Shown: in pieces, positions 43,568 to 51,929 of the stretch
Layout of the letters: every line of letters starts with the position of its first letter
Numbering within the stretch: the first letter of the stretch is position 1
Assembly: GCF_008973665.1 (NCBI RefSeq)
Contig: NZ_WACP01000005.1
Coordinates: 248,001 to 312,000 of the forward strand
Source: Paenibacillus tengchongensis
GTDB taxonomy: Bacteria; Bacillota; Bacilli; Paenibacillales; Paenibacillaceae
DNA length: 64,000 bases
Reading direction: 5' to 3'
Position numbers and translations under genes: made by a program
Notes under the pieces: generated by a model
Seen by the model: the letters and a program-made list of their open reading frames with translations, nothing else
Told to the model about the DNA's origin: nothing
Databases searched by the model: none

Positions 43568-43642
43568 TTCAGGCACTGCCCTTATGGCTGCCTGCTCCCG
43601 TCCTGTGCACAGACAATAACCGCGGCTGTACCGCCGTTCCCG

Positions 43643-43678
43643 CCTCCCGAAAGCCTATGAGCTGCCGGGAGGTCTTTT
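43643..43678 (+). terminator. Terminator of the SGNH hydrolase gene
   Basis: CCTCCCG at 43643-43649 pairs with CGGGAGG at 43666-43672, with an inner AGC/GCT pair, followed by TCTTTT. Confidence 0.75.
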
Positions 43679-43703
43679 GGTTTCAGGACTTCAGCGGCAA
43701 ACT

Positions 43704-44825
43704 TTATCCGCTACTGCCGGAACCGGAAACTCCCGGCTGCAAAGACACATACTTATCGCCGAGGACATTCCGGAAATATTCGCGGTTATAGAGCATGCTG
43801 GGATGACTCGGCTGGTAGCACAGCGCGGTTTCATTGTAGAAATTGGCCTTCTCCCGCTCGCCGGTGCGGTCATAACATAAGGCCAGCTGCAGGTTGGGCA
43901 GCCAGGTGGCATATGCCTCATTCCACATTCCCATGGAATCGGCCGGACGCGGCAGCAGCAGTGCGGTCTCGTACCAGTAGATGGCAGGATGGTATTGACC
44001 TTTGTCGAGATGCCAGGCTGCCAGCCGGCAGCACAGCTCAGGCCTTGGCTTATCGTATTGCAGCGCCCGGCAGAGCGCAGAGAAAGCCCCGGTGTAATCG
44101 CCCAGCTGCTGGCGGCATTCTCCCAGCCGCAGGCAGGCTTGCAGGTTATCCTCAATCCAGCCCTGCCCCCCGTCCAGAAACCGCTCATAGTAAGCGGCCG
44201 CCTCTGCGGCAAGTCCATGGTCGCGCAGCTCGTTGGCATAATAAAACTGGTCGCGCGGCGAGAAGCTCTCCCCTTCCGCCTCCCGTTTGCGGTAAATCCG
44301 CAGATTACGGTCTGTATAAGCTTTATCTTTCTCATGGGTGACGCAGACATCGCTGCTGTAGAGGTTGCCGTACACCTCCAGGTATTCATGCACCGGACCG
44401 ATCCAGCGGAAATTGCGGCTGCGGCGCACGAGCCGGTTGCGCCGGAGGGAAGTCAGCACCCGGCCCTCACTGTCAAAGGCCAGATTATACTGCATGCTGA
44501 CGCTGTCCACCTCGGGCGAAAGCGTACGCTTCAGTGCCTCCAGCCGGGTCTGGTCCTCCTCCTTCAGATAGTCGTCGGCGTCCAGCCAGAGGATATATTC
44601 CTTCGTCGCCTTGCTGAAGGCATAGTTCCGCGCGGCGGAGAAATCGTCGATCCAGACAAAATCGTAAAGGACGGCCCCGAAGGACGCAGCGATCTCTTTG
44701 GTCCTGTCCGACGACCCCGTATCGACGATGATGATCTCATCGGCAATCCTCCGGACCGACGACAAGCAGCGGGGCAGACTGTTCTCTTCATTGCGGACGA
44801 TCATGCACAAGCTGATTTCCAACAT
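43704..44825 (-). CDS. Family 2 glycosyltransferase with TPR-like tail
   Basis: A 373-residue protein. Residues about 1-190 form a GT-A domain: CMIVRNEENSLPRCL, the DTGSSDRT nucleotide loop and the metal motif WLDADDYL. The C-terminal half has helical repeats with Ala/Tyr/Leu spacing typical of TPRs (AAAYYERFL, GAFSALCRAL). This architecture is like that of SunS-type protein glycosyltransferases. RBS AAGGGA and AGGAGG before ATG 44825. It converges with the SGNH gene. Acceptor unknown; TPRs suggest a protein. Confidence 0.87.
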   Translation of the reverse strand: MLEISLCMIVRNEENSLPRCLSSVRRIADEIIIVDTGSSDRTKEIAASFGAVLYDFVWIDDFSAARNYAFSKATKEYILWLDADDYLKEEDQTRLEALKRTLSPEVDSVSMQYNLAFDSEGRVLTSLRRNRLVRRSRNFRWIGPVHEYLEVYGNLYSSDVCVTHEKDKAYTDRNLRIYRKREAEGESFSPRDQFYYANELRDHGLAAEAAAYYERFLDGGQGWIEDNLQACLRLGECRQQLGDYTGAFSALCRALQYDKPRPELCCRLAAWHLDKGQYHPAIYWYETALLLPRPADSMGMWNEAYATWLPNLQLALCYDRTGEREKANFYNETALCYQPSHPSMLYNREYFRNVLGDKYVSLQPGVSGSGSSG

Positions 44826-45035
44826 AAGTCCCTTGTTCCTCCTGCACGCTTATTGAAATTCTTAAAAGCGATTATCCCTTTATTGATATGCACCTGCTCC
44901 CGCAAGGAACTCTTGTACTCACCTACAACGTGAGGCAATCTGCAGGCGCAAATTTTTTTATTGGCGAAGCAGGATTCAAAAAGAAACTTTTCCGCAGATG
45001 CTGGGGTCAATATGGTGTATAGAAGGAGGAACCGC

Positions 45036-45572
45036 ATGAGCAGCACGCGCAAAGAGAACGCCTTGATGGAAGCCGGTGAACTGCAGGCGCTGATGGAAAC
45101 GTACGGGGACGATGTATGGAACTATGCTTACTTCCTCTCCGGCAGCCGCAGCGCCGCCGACGATATCGCCCAGGAAACCTTCATCCGGGCCTATAAATAT
45201 ATGGGCGGATTCCGGGGCGACGCCTCGGTCAAGACCTGGCTGCTGCGGATCGCCAGAGGCCGCTTCCTGACCTTCCGCAGCAACAGCTTTGTCCGCAGGG
45301 TAACCCTGCAGGAAGCCCCCGGTGTGAACGGCGCGGCCCGTTCGGCCGAAGATGAATTTCTGCAAACGTCGCTGCACGGGGAAGTGTGGGCGCTGGTACT
45401 GAAGCTGCCCCGCAAAGACCGGGAGGTGCTGATGCTGCACGCCCATTACGGGTTGTCGATGGAGGAAATGGCCGGTACCCTGGGCCTCTCGGTGCCGGCA
45501 GTCAAGTCCAGGCTGCAGCGGGCACGCCGGAAGGCGGCCCGGTGTCTGGAGAAGGAGCTGAACGAATCATGA
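45036..45572 (+). CDS. ECF RNA polymerase sigma factor
   Basis: A 178-residue sigma-70 family factor with region 2 (YFLSGSRSAADDIAQETFIRAY and FRGDASVKTWLLRIARGRFL) and region 4 (LPRKDREVLMLHAHYGLSMEEMAGTLG). Start ATG 45036, behind AAGGAGGAACCGC; the longer frame lacks a site. Its last codon overlaps the start of the next gene by 4 bp. GAAACTTTT at 44983-44991 could be the -35 of an autoregulated ECF promoter, but I see no convincing -10 partner. Confidence 0.92.
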   Translation: MSSTRKENALMEAGELQALMETYGDDVWNYAYFLSGSRSAADDIAQETFIRAYKYMGGFRGDASVKTWLLRIARGRFLTFRSNSFVRRVTLQEAPGVNGAARSAEDEFLQTSLHGEVWALVLKLPRKDREVLMLHAHYGLSMEEMAGTLGLSVPAVKSRLQRARRKAARCLEKELNES

Positions 45573-46681
45573 GCAAGGAGCATGAGCAATGGGAAGAGCA
45601 CTTAAAGGACAAGCCGTTCGGAGACGGCAGCTTCACCCCGGAGATGCGGCGGAACGTGGAGCGGCGGCTGGCTGAGACGCCGCGCGGCGGGAGGCGCCGC
45701 TGGAGATATGCCATTGCGCTGCTGCCGCTGACGGCGGTGCTGCTGCTGGCCGGATACAGCAGCGGCTGGTTCGGCGGCTACGCGCCGGGGCCGGAAGCGG
45801 CGGTGCCGCCGGCGGCGGACGGTGTGAACGCCGGAGGGAACGCTGACACCGGCGGCAGCACGGACGCAGGCGATAGCGCCGGCAACAACGGCAACATAGA
45901 CGGCGATAGCCTTCCGGGCATAGGAGGCGAAGAAGGCCCCGGCACGCCCGCTCCCGATGCGGAGCCGCCCCAGCCGCTGGTAGCCTTCCCCGCCGCCGGA
46001 GGCGGAAAGGCCAGCGTACCGCTGCCGCTGACCACCATCCTAGCGGTTCCCAGCCTGGATGACGGCAGCGGCCCCGCCACAGAGGGGCCGCCGGCCCTGC
46101 CGGAGATGAACGATCCCGTGCCTGCCGGGCTCATGGGCGCACTGCAAGCAGCGCTGGTCTACCGCGCAAACGACGGGAGCGGCTACCTGCTGCTGGCCCC
46201 GAAGAGCTGGCAGGGCTCGGCGTTTATCGGGGCGAACGGCTCCTACGGGGCCGATTTCCAGGACCCGGATGACCCGCTGCAGACCCTGCGGTACTCCGAC
46301 AATGCCTGGAGCTGCCATGGCTGTGCAGTCGTCACCATCGGCAGTTATTACCCCGGCAAAGCGGAATGGGCCGAAGAATACGGCTACAGCTTTGAACCCA
46401 TGAACTTTACCAGCCGGGAGGTTCTGGATGCTGAACAGCGGACGGTCCGCTATACCCTGGCGACGGATGAGGACGGATATGTAAAAGCAGGCGCAATCTA
46501 TTATGAGGAAGGCGAATGGGGCTATCATCTCCGCCAGATCGAGGTTGCGCTCGCCCCGGACTCCGCACAGAACGAAGCGCTGGAAGCCATACTGGATTTC
46601 TTCCTGGCCCACAGGGGAGCACTGGAAGTTCCCGCCCCTGCGGACGGTAACCCGGCGGACAGCGCGGAGGCTCAGCGTTAG
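45569..46681 (+). CDS. Probable anti-sigma factor with extracytoplasmic DUF4850-like domain
   Basis: A 370-residue single-pass protein translationally coupled to the sigma gene. Residues 1-42 are charged and lie in the cytoplasm, with one transmembrane segment at about 43-62 (RYAIALLPLTAVLLLAGYSS). A long Gly/Ala/Pro/Asp linker (about 65-200) leads to a C-terminal domain of about 150 residues with YLLLAPKSWQGSAFIGANG and SCHGCAVVTIGSYYP, which resembles DUF4850. There is no classic zinc-binding H-x3-C-x2-C motif, so it is not a ZAS-type factor. By context it should hold the sigma factor until a signal reaches the outer domain. Confidence 0.78.
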   Translation: MSKEHEQWEEHLKDKPFGDGSFTPEMRRNVERRLAETPRGGRRRWRYAIALLPLTAVLLLAGYSSGWFGGYAPGPEAAVPPAADGVNAGGNADTGGSTDAGDSAGNNGNIDGDSLPGIGGEEGPGTPAPDAEPPQPLVAFPAAGGGKASVPLPLTTILAVPSLDDGSGPATEGPPALPEMNDPVPAGLMGALQAALVYRANDGSGYLLLAPKSWQGSAFIGANGSYGADFQDPDDPLQTLRYSDNAWSCHGCAVVTIGSYYPGKAEWAEEYGYSFEPMNFTSREVLDAEQRTVRYTLATDEDGYVKAGAIYYEEGEWGYHLRQIEVALAPDSAQNEALEAILDFFLAHRGALEVPAPADGNPADSAEAQR

Positions 46682-46742
46682 GCGCGCCGGGGGCAGGAAA
46701 GCTCACTTTATAGGTGATTTTGCGGACGATGTCGCCGATTGG

Positions 46743-46751
46743 TGTTATAAT
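46743..46751 (+). promoter_or_regulatory. Extended -10 promoter for pdxK
   Basis: TGTTATAAT at 46743-46751 is a perfect extended -10 (TG-N-TATAAT). A possible -35, TTGCGG at 46720, is 20 bp away, longer than ideal. A start near 46758 would give a leader of about 60 nt. Confidence 0.5.
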
Positions 46752-46819
46752 AGCGGAGAGTTTACTGATTCATCCGAGTCAAAATTCAACAATCCGTAAA
46801 TTAAAAGGGGACGTTTGCT

Positions 46820-47632
46820 TTGTCAAAAATCATCAAAACGTTAACCATTGCCGGCAGTGACTCCAGCGGAGGCGCAGGCATTCAGGCCGACCTCAAGACC
46901 TTTGAGGAATATGGCACTTACGGCTTCAGCGCGCTGACCACGATCGTAACGATGGACCCGGACAACGGCTGGCATCATAATGTGTACCCGGTCGATCCGG
47001 CTATTGTCGCCGAGCAGCTCAAGACCGTTTTTGCCGGCGGGCCTGTCGACGCCATGAAGACCGGGATGCTCGGCAGCGTGGAAATCGTGCAGGTAGCCGA
47101 GCAAGCCATCAAGGCAAGCCGGCAGCAGAATGTGGTCATTGACCCGGTTATGGTCTGCAAGGGCGAAGATGAAGTGCTGAATCCGGAGAGCGCCAACGCG
47201 ATCCGCGATTTGCTGCTTCCGCTGGCAACCGTTGCGACCCCGAACCTGTTCGAAGCCGGCGTGCTCTCCGGATTGGGCAAGCTTAGCACCATTGAAGACA
47301 TGAAGGAAGCCGCCCGCCTGATTCACAAGCTCGGCACGAAGAATGTCGTCGTGAAGGGCGGCAAGGCTCTGGGCGGAGACGCCGCCATCGACGTATTCTT
47401 CGACGGCACCGAATTCACCGTACTGGAGACGGCCAAGATTGAACCGGCCTATAACCACGGCGCAGGCTGCACCTTCGCCGCCGCCATCACCGGCGGCCTG
47501 GCGAACGGCCTGTCCGTTCACGATGCCGTAGCCAAGGCGAAGGATTTCGTCTCGGCGGCCATCCGTAGCGGCTATGCCTTTAACCAGTACGTAGGCCCCG
47601 TCTTCCACGGCGGCTACCGTTTGGAGCAATAA
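46820..47632 (+). CDS. pdxK: Pyridoxine/pyridoxal/pyridoxamine kinase
   Basis: A 270-residue ribokinase-fold kinase of the ThiD-like PdxK group of Bacillota, which phosphorylates vitamin B6 vitamers. The N-terminal TIAGSDSSGGAGIQADLKTF, the central DPVMVCKG and the anion-hole motif NHGAGCTF match B. subtilis PdxK closely, including NQYVGP near the C-terminus. A thiamine-pathway role is the close alternative. Start TTG 46820 with AAAAGGGG upstream. It stands alone between a promoter and a strong terminator. Confidence 0.92.
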   Translation: MSKIIKTLTIAGSDSSGGAGIQADLKTFEEYGTYGFSALTTIVTMDPDNGWHHNVYPVDPAIVAEQLKTVFAGGPVDAMKTGMLGSVEIVQVAEQAIKASRQQNVVIDPVMVCKGEDEVLNPESANAIRDLLLPLATVATPNLFEAGVLSGLGKLSTIEDMKEAARLIHKLGTKNVVVKGGKALGGDAAIDVFFDGTEFTVLETAKIEPAYNHGAGCTFAAAITGGLANGLSVHDAVAKAKDFVSAAIRSGYAFNQYVGPVFHGGYRLEQ

Positions 47633-47647
47633 AGCCGTAAATAAAGA

Positions 47648-47681
47648 AACCGTGTCTCCTGATCAGGGGACACGGTTTTTT
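47648..47681 (+). terminator. Terminator of pdxK
   Basis: AACCGTGTCTCCT-GATC-AGGGGACACGGTT, 13 pairs including one T-G wobble, ending in six T. It starts 15 bp after the stop. Confidence 0.9.
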
Positions 47682-47716
47682 GCATTAAGTTCTAAGAGAC
47701 GGGCTGTCCTGCCGTT

Positions 47717-48634
47717 TTATTGCGCAGAGGACTCGGTTGCTATGTGCGCTATCAGACCCAGCGCTTTGGCTTTGACTTCATCATCGGCGAGCACACCGAT
47801 CAGAATCCGCTGGGTAGCCCGGTTGATCGGCAACGCCGCAACGAACGGCGAGTCCGTAATATCCACCGCGTACAGCTCTTCCTGCCCGGTCTCGGAGTTG
47901 GTCCCCCATCTCAGACGGGGGTCATCCTTCTCCAGTGTTCCATCCGTGACCAGCTGCTGCAGGTCCTGAAAGCCCTCCTGCCCTCCGATCCATTCCACCG
48001 TCTCTTCGTCCAGAATCAGAATGTTCGGCCGGTTGGCCGCCAGCTCCACCACGGCTTTCTGCATATAGTTCATATCAAAGCCGGTTGCGCCTTCTCCGAC
48101 CTTCGGCAAATAGGTGATCATGGCACTCACCCTTTTCCATTCCGGATATTGCTCAATGAAGGCCTGCTCCAGCGGCGCGGTCTCACCGTCCGGGTCCTGC
48201 ACCCCGAAATTGCCGAGGAACATAACCGACGCGTCCAGCGGCGGCAGAGAGGCCAGATATTTTTTATGCTGGATATTGTTATAAATGGCATTGCCGGCAA
48301 CGGCCAGCACAATGAGGGCAATGACAGAGACGATCACATGCGTGCGGTACAGGCGGAAGAACCGCTCGGTCTTGCTGGCAACCCCCGATAACTTCCCGTA
48401 TTTGGCCAGCCGCTGTTCCTCGGCTTCTGCGATTTCCTGCTTGTCCAGTGTGTCCAGAATAAACTTGAACGTCTGAAAATCCTCTTCCGGCGCCGCCCTT
48501 TCCTCATCCTTGTTCTTTTTGGAACGCTGCCGCTTAATCAGCAGATCGAACCTTTTGTTGATTTCCTCCCTGGATGCGTTTTCAGGCAACCCTAATCGTT
48601 CATACGCCTGCTTCAGTTTGTCGTTCACTTTCAT
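47717..48634 (-). CDS. Membrane protein with J-like N-terminal domain
   Basis: A 305-residue protein. The first 65 residues look like a J-domain helix pair (YERLGLPENASREEINKRFDLLIKRQR) but no HPD tripeptide is present, so Hsp70 stimulation is unlikely. A single transmembrane segment follows at about 98-118, then an outer domain of about 185 residues that I cannot place. Start ATG 48634, two bases after GGAG, or GTG two codons later with better spacing. It converges with pdxK across the terminator. Function unknown. Confidence 0.75.
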   Translation of the reverse strand: MKVNDKLKQAYERLGLPENASREEINKRFDLLIKRQRSKKNKDEERAAPEEDFQTFKFILDTLDKQEIAEAEEQRLAKYGKLSGVASKTERFFRLYRTHVIVSVIALIVLAVAGNAIYNNIQHKKYLASLPPLDASVMFLGNFGVQDPDGETAPLEQAFIEQYPEWKRVSAMITYLPKVGEGATGFDMNYMQKAVVELAANRPNILILDEETVEWIGGQEGFQDLQQLVTDGTLEKDDPRLRWGTNSETGQEELYAVDITDSPFVAALPINRATQRILIGVLADDEVKAKALGLIAHIATESSAQ

Positions 48635-48923
48635 TTCTCCTTTTATAAATGATGCCTGTTGGTCCTGTATATGGTACTGCTTCTATTCTAACAGAGATCG
48701 TATCTGTTTCTCCACTTTTGCCTATGAGCAGCTTCCAGTAAGAGGAATGTTGTGCCGGAAAAATGGTCACCGTCAAGCACCCCGCAGGTTCAATCCGGCC
48801 GGGTATGAGAACATCAAAGACGATGAAACAGGAAGGAAACATAAAAAATTGCCCCCATCTGGTCGATATCATATAGATACTATTATTTATTAACTAAACT
48901 TTGGAAAGAAGGATACCCATTAC

Positions 48924-49339
48924 ATGAAGACTACCGATGTTCTTATTGCAGCCATGCCTTATCTCAAGCAAGCCATCCGCGAAGACTGCGCGATTTCCTT
49001 ATTTGACCGTGAGAAATTTCTGTACTTCTCCCCCAGCGAATCGTTACCGCTTGATTTTAAACCGGGTGATCTCCTCAACGAGGAGAACAAGGAGTTCAGG
49101 AATTTGCAGAACGGCGTAGAAAAATCGTTTGCTAAGCAACCGGCCGGATCGAGCAGTCGCTGCAAGCCGTGCAGAATTCCATGAAGCTGATGGAGAGTGA
49201 AATCGCTGAAATCGCCAGCTCCTCCCAGGAACAGGCGCAGTTGGTGAACGATTTCATGGACACCATTGACCTGCTCAATGCAACCAATCAGAATCTGAAG
49301 ACGCTGATCCGCACAATTATCGAAGTCAACGCTGGGTAA
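48924..49339 (+). pseudogene. Collapsed soluble chemoreceptor-like gene
   Basis: Two parts of one gene family joined out of frame. Residues 1-66 (MKTTDVLIAAMPYLKQAIRE and DREKFLYFSPSESLPLDFKPGD) match the N-terminal sensor of soluble MCP-like proteins of Bacillales. From about 49139 that frame degenerates; the +2 frame from 49145 reads RIEQSLQAVQNSMKLMESE and continues to a stop at 49337, which is the C-terminal end of the same family's signalling domain. The middle of about 150 residues, including the conserved hairpin, is gone. A site AAGAAGGA stands before ATG 48924. No complete receptor can be made. Confidence 0.8.
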
Positions 49340-49437
49340 ATCGCACTTCTTCCGGGTTCAATATTGCCCGCTGCGGTGGCAGGCCGCACTTCGGCGGTGC
49401 TATAATGGAGCAAATTCGGTGGCGGCGGTGATTAGGC

Positions 49438-50265
49438 TTGTACAATTATATTAAAAATTTCCTGCAGGCCTGGGCGGACTACCCTCTTGAGGAGGGCAGT
49501 GTGCTCGCAGGGAGATACTCCGTTATCTCGCCGCTCGGGACCGGCAGCTATGGCATCACCTACCGCTGCAAGGACCGGCTGGAAGAGCAGGATGTGGCGG
49601 TCAAGCAGGCCAAGCCCAGCAAGAAAGGAATCGGTCAGCAGCTGCTGGCATGCGAAAGGGATGTGCTGCAAGCGCTGGAGCATCCGTTTATACCGGCGTG
49701 CCGCGGCTTCTTCCGCGAGCAACGCTCCTGCTGGCTCGTGACAGATTACGTGGAGGGGCGTACCCTGGAGGATCTGATATTCGGGGAGGGGCAGACGTTC
49801 GGGGAGCAGGACACCGTACGCTGGACCTTGACGCTGCTGGAGCGGGTACAGCATGTCCATGAGCGCGGCTATGTGCATCTGGACATCCGGATTCCCAATG
49901 TCATCATCAGCGGCGGGGAACTGTATCTGATCGATTTCGGACTGGCAGCGCCGCTGGGTTCGCCGCTGCCGTCCGGACATCCGCACAGCAAAGCAGGCCG
50001 GGATGGCATGCCCCGGCCTGCAAGTATACCGTCGGATCTGGCCGACGTCGGTGAATTGATGCTCTTTATGCTCTACTCCAGGTTTGATCCCGGGCGTGAT
50101 GCGGCAGAGGCGGACTGGATGGATGAGCTGGCCTTATCGGCACAGCTTAAGCATATCCTGCTGCGGTTGCTTGGCGAGGATACACCATATCTCCATACCT
50201 CCGAGTTAATCTCCGATTTGCAGCGGAGTCTCCCGGAACTCAAAAGCCTGACGGACAATGCTTAG
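49438..50265 (+). CDS. Hanks-type serine/threonine protein kinase
   Basis: A 275-residue soluble kinase with a complete catalytic set: Gly loop GTGSYGITY (34-42), Lys in VAVKQ (K56), helix C Glu (E73), catalytic Asp in HLDIRIPN (D149, with N154), and DFG (166-168). The usual HRD Arg is Leu and the loop Lys is Arg, a variant seen in some Bacillales kinases. The C-lobe is shortened. No transmembrane or PASTA domains. The start is TTG 49438 with a poor site. It overlaps the convergent Ser/His-rich gene by 4 bp, and that protein is a possible substrate. Confidence 0.87.
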   Translation: MYNYIKNFLQAWADYPLEEGSVLAGRYSVISPLGTGSYGITYRCKDRLEEQDVAVKQAKPSKKGIGQQLLACERDVLQALEHPFIPACRGFFREQRSCWLVTDYVEGRTLEDLIFGEGQTFGEQDTVRWTLTLLERVQHVHERGYVHLDIRIPNVIISGGELYLIDFGLAAPLGSPLPSGHPHSKAGRDGMPRPASIPSDLADVGELMLFMLYSRFDPGRDAAEADWMDELALSAQLKHILLRLLGEDTPYLHTSELISDLQRSLPELKSLTDNA

Positions 50266-50507
50266 CTCGAATGGCTGCCGTAGCGGTTCTTATAATACTT
50301 ATGCCCTTTGTGGCCGCCATGGCGGTAGTCCGAAGATGAACCTCTTCCGTATCGCGCCCCGGCGCTGCTGGAATGGCGGTAGCTTACCCGCCCCCTCCCG
50401 GAGCTGGAATAATGGTTGTGCCCTCGCCTTCCGCGATGGCTGCTTGAGTGCCGGTGACTGCTGTGCTCGACGGAATGCATCACCTTCTGGATCAGCTTTC
50501 TGAACAT
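50262..50507 (-). CDS. Small Ser/His/Gly/Arg-rich protein
   Basis: An 81-residue basic, low-complexity protein. After an amphipathic start (MFRKLIQKVMHSVEHSS) nearly all residues are Ser, His, Arg, Gly and Tyr. AAGGAGG stands 7 bases before ATG 50507, which supports a real gene. The composition resembles CotG-like and other small spore-coat proteins that are phosphorylated. It overlaps the kinase gene tail to tail by 4 bp. Confidence 0.75.
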   Translation of the reverse strand: MFRKLIQKVMHSVEHSSHRHSSSHRGRRGHNHYSSSGRGRVSYRHSSSAGARYGRGSSSDYRHGGHKGHKYYKNRYGSHSS

Positions 50508-50626
50508 GATACCGCCTCCTTGGAATAATGGATAAGGTGAATATACTTCAAATTAGAACATATTCAGCGGGCCTTTGCAAATCTCACAGGGCCGCGTAAA
50601 ACCTGGTTTTCATAGTGCTGCGCCGG

Positions 50627-51148
50627 CTATCCGGAGGCCGGCACTTCCATCTCCATCAGCACAAACCGGATCGTCTGCCCGTCTGCGGTATTATCGAACT
50701 GTCCTGCGGGATCAAACCCGGCCTTGCTGTACAGGGCAATGGCCCGTGTGTTGAATGCGGCGACGCTTAGTCTGAGCTTCCGGGGCGCAAATGTTCTGGC
50801 GGCATAGGCAATGCCGGCCCGCAGAAACTCAAGCCCTAGGCCCCGGCCGGTCAGCTCCGGCTTGAGGCCAAGCCCGATATCGATCACTGACTCACCTGTA
50901 TACAGCCCCTGACGCAATCCTCCTGGAACCTGGGCGTTCCGGCCGTAACAGAAGAACCCCACAAGCTCATCCCCGCTGCTGCGCACGGCATAATAAGAAC
51001 CATCCAGCAGCTCCTGCAATATTTCTTCCAAATCTCCCGTTACATTATAGAGCTCGTAAGGCGCTTCATATCTCCATTCTGCAATACTGCGGGCTTCTTT
51101 CTCTGTCATTTTGTTTACGGAATAAGCGGTAAAATCGTTGGTTGGCAT
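50627..51148 (-). CDS. GNAT family N-acetyltransferase
   Basis: A 173-residue RimI/YhbS-like GNAT protein. The acetyl-CoA loop is LTGRGLGLEF after IDIGLGLKPE, and VAAFNTRAIALYSKAGF is the typical last helix and strand. Start ATG 51148 behind AAAGGAT; longer frames lack a site. Substrate unknown. Confidence 0.86.
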   Translation of the reverse strand: MPTNDFTAYSVNKMTEKEARSIAEWRYEAPYELYNVTGDLEEILQELLDGSYYAVRSSGDELVGFFCYGRNAQVPGGLRQGLYTGESVIDIGLGLKPELTGRGLGLEFLRAGIAYAARTFAPRKLRLSVAAFNTRAIALYSKAGFDPAGQFDNTADGQTIRFVLMEMEVPASG

Positions 51149-51561
51149 AAGCTGTATCCTTTCATTGTTTCTGTTATCCTCAGTACGCCGGAGCCGTTCC
51201 AGGTAATGCCTCGATGTGAGCGGCACATCCGTTACGGACTGGAAAGCCGTTATTTGTGCGATTACCCGGTTGTTCTACTGGCAACCTGTCCGCAAGCCTC
51301 ACAAGTTTGGCGCGGACACCGCCAATCATGCTGCTGATGCATGCTTGCACACCGTGGCGCAGACAAGTTCAGTTAGTATATTATACTGAATCCGGCAGCG
51401 GCTGTCCCGGCATCTCCCCAGATTGCAGCAGCTCCGGCGGATTTATTGTAAATTCAAAGCAATTGATGTGAATTTTTTCCTTGCCGTTACCGCTTTCAAG
51501 TGACATGATAATTGCAGAATTGCAATTGAACATTCTTGTGAACAAGGGAGCGATATAAGCA
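51149..51561. other. 413-bp intergenic region, no gene seen
   Basis: It holds the promoters of the divergent GNAT and ferredoxin genes. The only marked structure is an AT-rich nested dyad at 51368-51390 (TTCAGT...ACTGAA with inner AGTATA/TATACT). Several short open frames have no ribosome site. I see no repeat or mobile-element remnant that I can name. Confidence 0.5.
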
Positions 51562-51804
51562 ATGAGCCAATTTGCCACCGTAAACCAGGATGAATGTATT
51601 TCTTGCGGCGCCTGCAATTCCGCAGCCCCTGACATCTTTGATCTCGACGATAACGGAATCGCCGAAGTGATTTTTGCCGGAGACGGCAACCGCGGAGTGA
51701 CTGCAATTAACGAGGACCTGCTGGACGAATTGCAAGACGCTGTGGACAGCTGCCCGACGAATTGCATTCAGTTAGCCGATGCACCGTTTGCTTCTGCTTC
51801 ATAG
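51562..51804 (+). CDS. [4Fe-4S] ferredoxin
   Basis: An 80-residue acidic ferredoxin of the Bacillus Fer type. One cluster is bound by C12, C15, C18 (CISCGAC) and C64 in CPTNC; C68 is extra. Length and charge fit the single-cluster family that feeds electrons to cytochrome P450s and other partners. RBS AAGGGAG before ATG 51562. It is alone and ends at a terminator. Confidence 0.93.
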   Translation: MSQFATVNQDECISCGACNSAAPDIFDLDDNGIAEVIFAGDGNRGVTAINEDLLDELQDAVDSCPTNCIQLADAPFASAS

Positions 51805-51829
51805 CAGCCATCATTATGGATACGTAAAT

Positions 51830-51866
51830 AAAGTGCCGGGAGCCATCTCCGGGCACTTTATTTGTG
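51830..51866 (+). terminator. Terminator of the ferredoxin gene
   Basis: AAAGTGCCGGGAG-CCAT-CTCCGGGCACTTT, 13-bp stem with one mismatch, then TTTATTTG. It lies 25 bp after the ferredoxin stop and may also stop the fucose operon on the other strand. Confidence 0.82.
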
Positions 51867-51929
51867 TGGATATGGACTTCGAAATCCAGCCACCGCCTAT
51901 GATCGAATGAACGCCGCTCAATAGGCGCG

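Noticed and set aside
44957..45035. Autoregulated ECF promoter before the sigma gene
   Set aside because: GAAACTTTT at 44983 fits a -35, but no CGT-type -10 is found at 13-17 bases, so I did not list it as a feature.
51381..51767. Frames antisense to the ferredoxin gene
   Set aside because: The forward strand has a ribosome site, a perfect 4Fe-4S motif and a terminator; the antisense frames have none of these.
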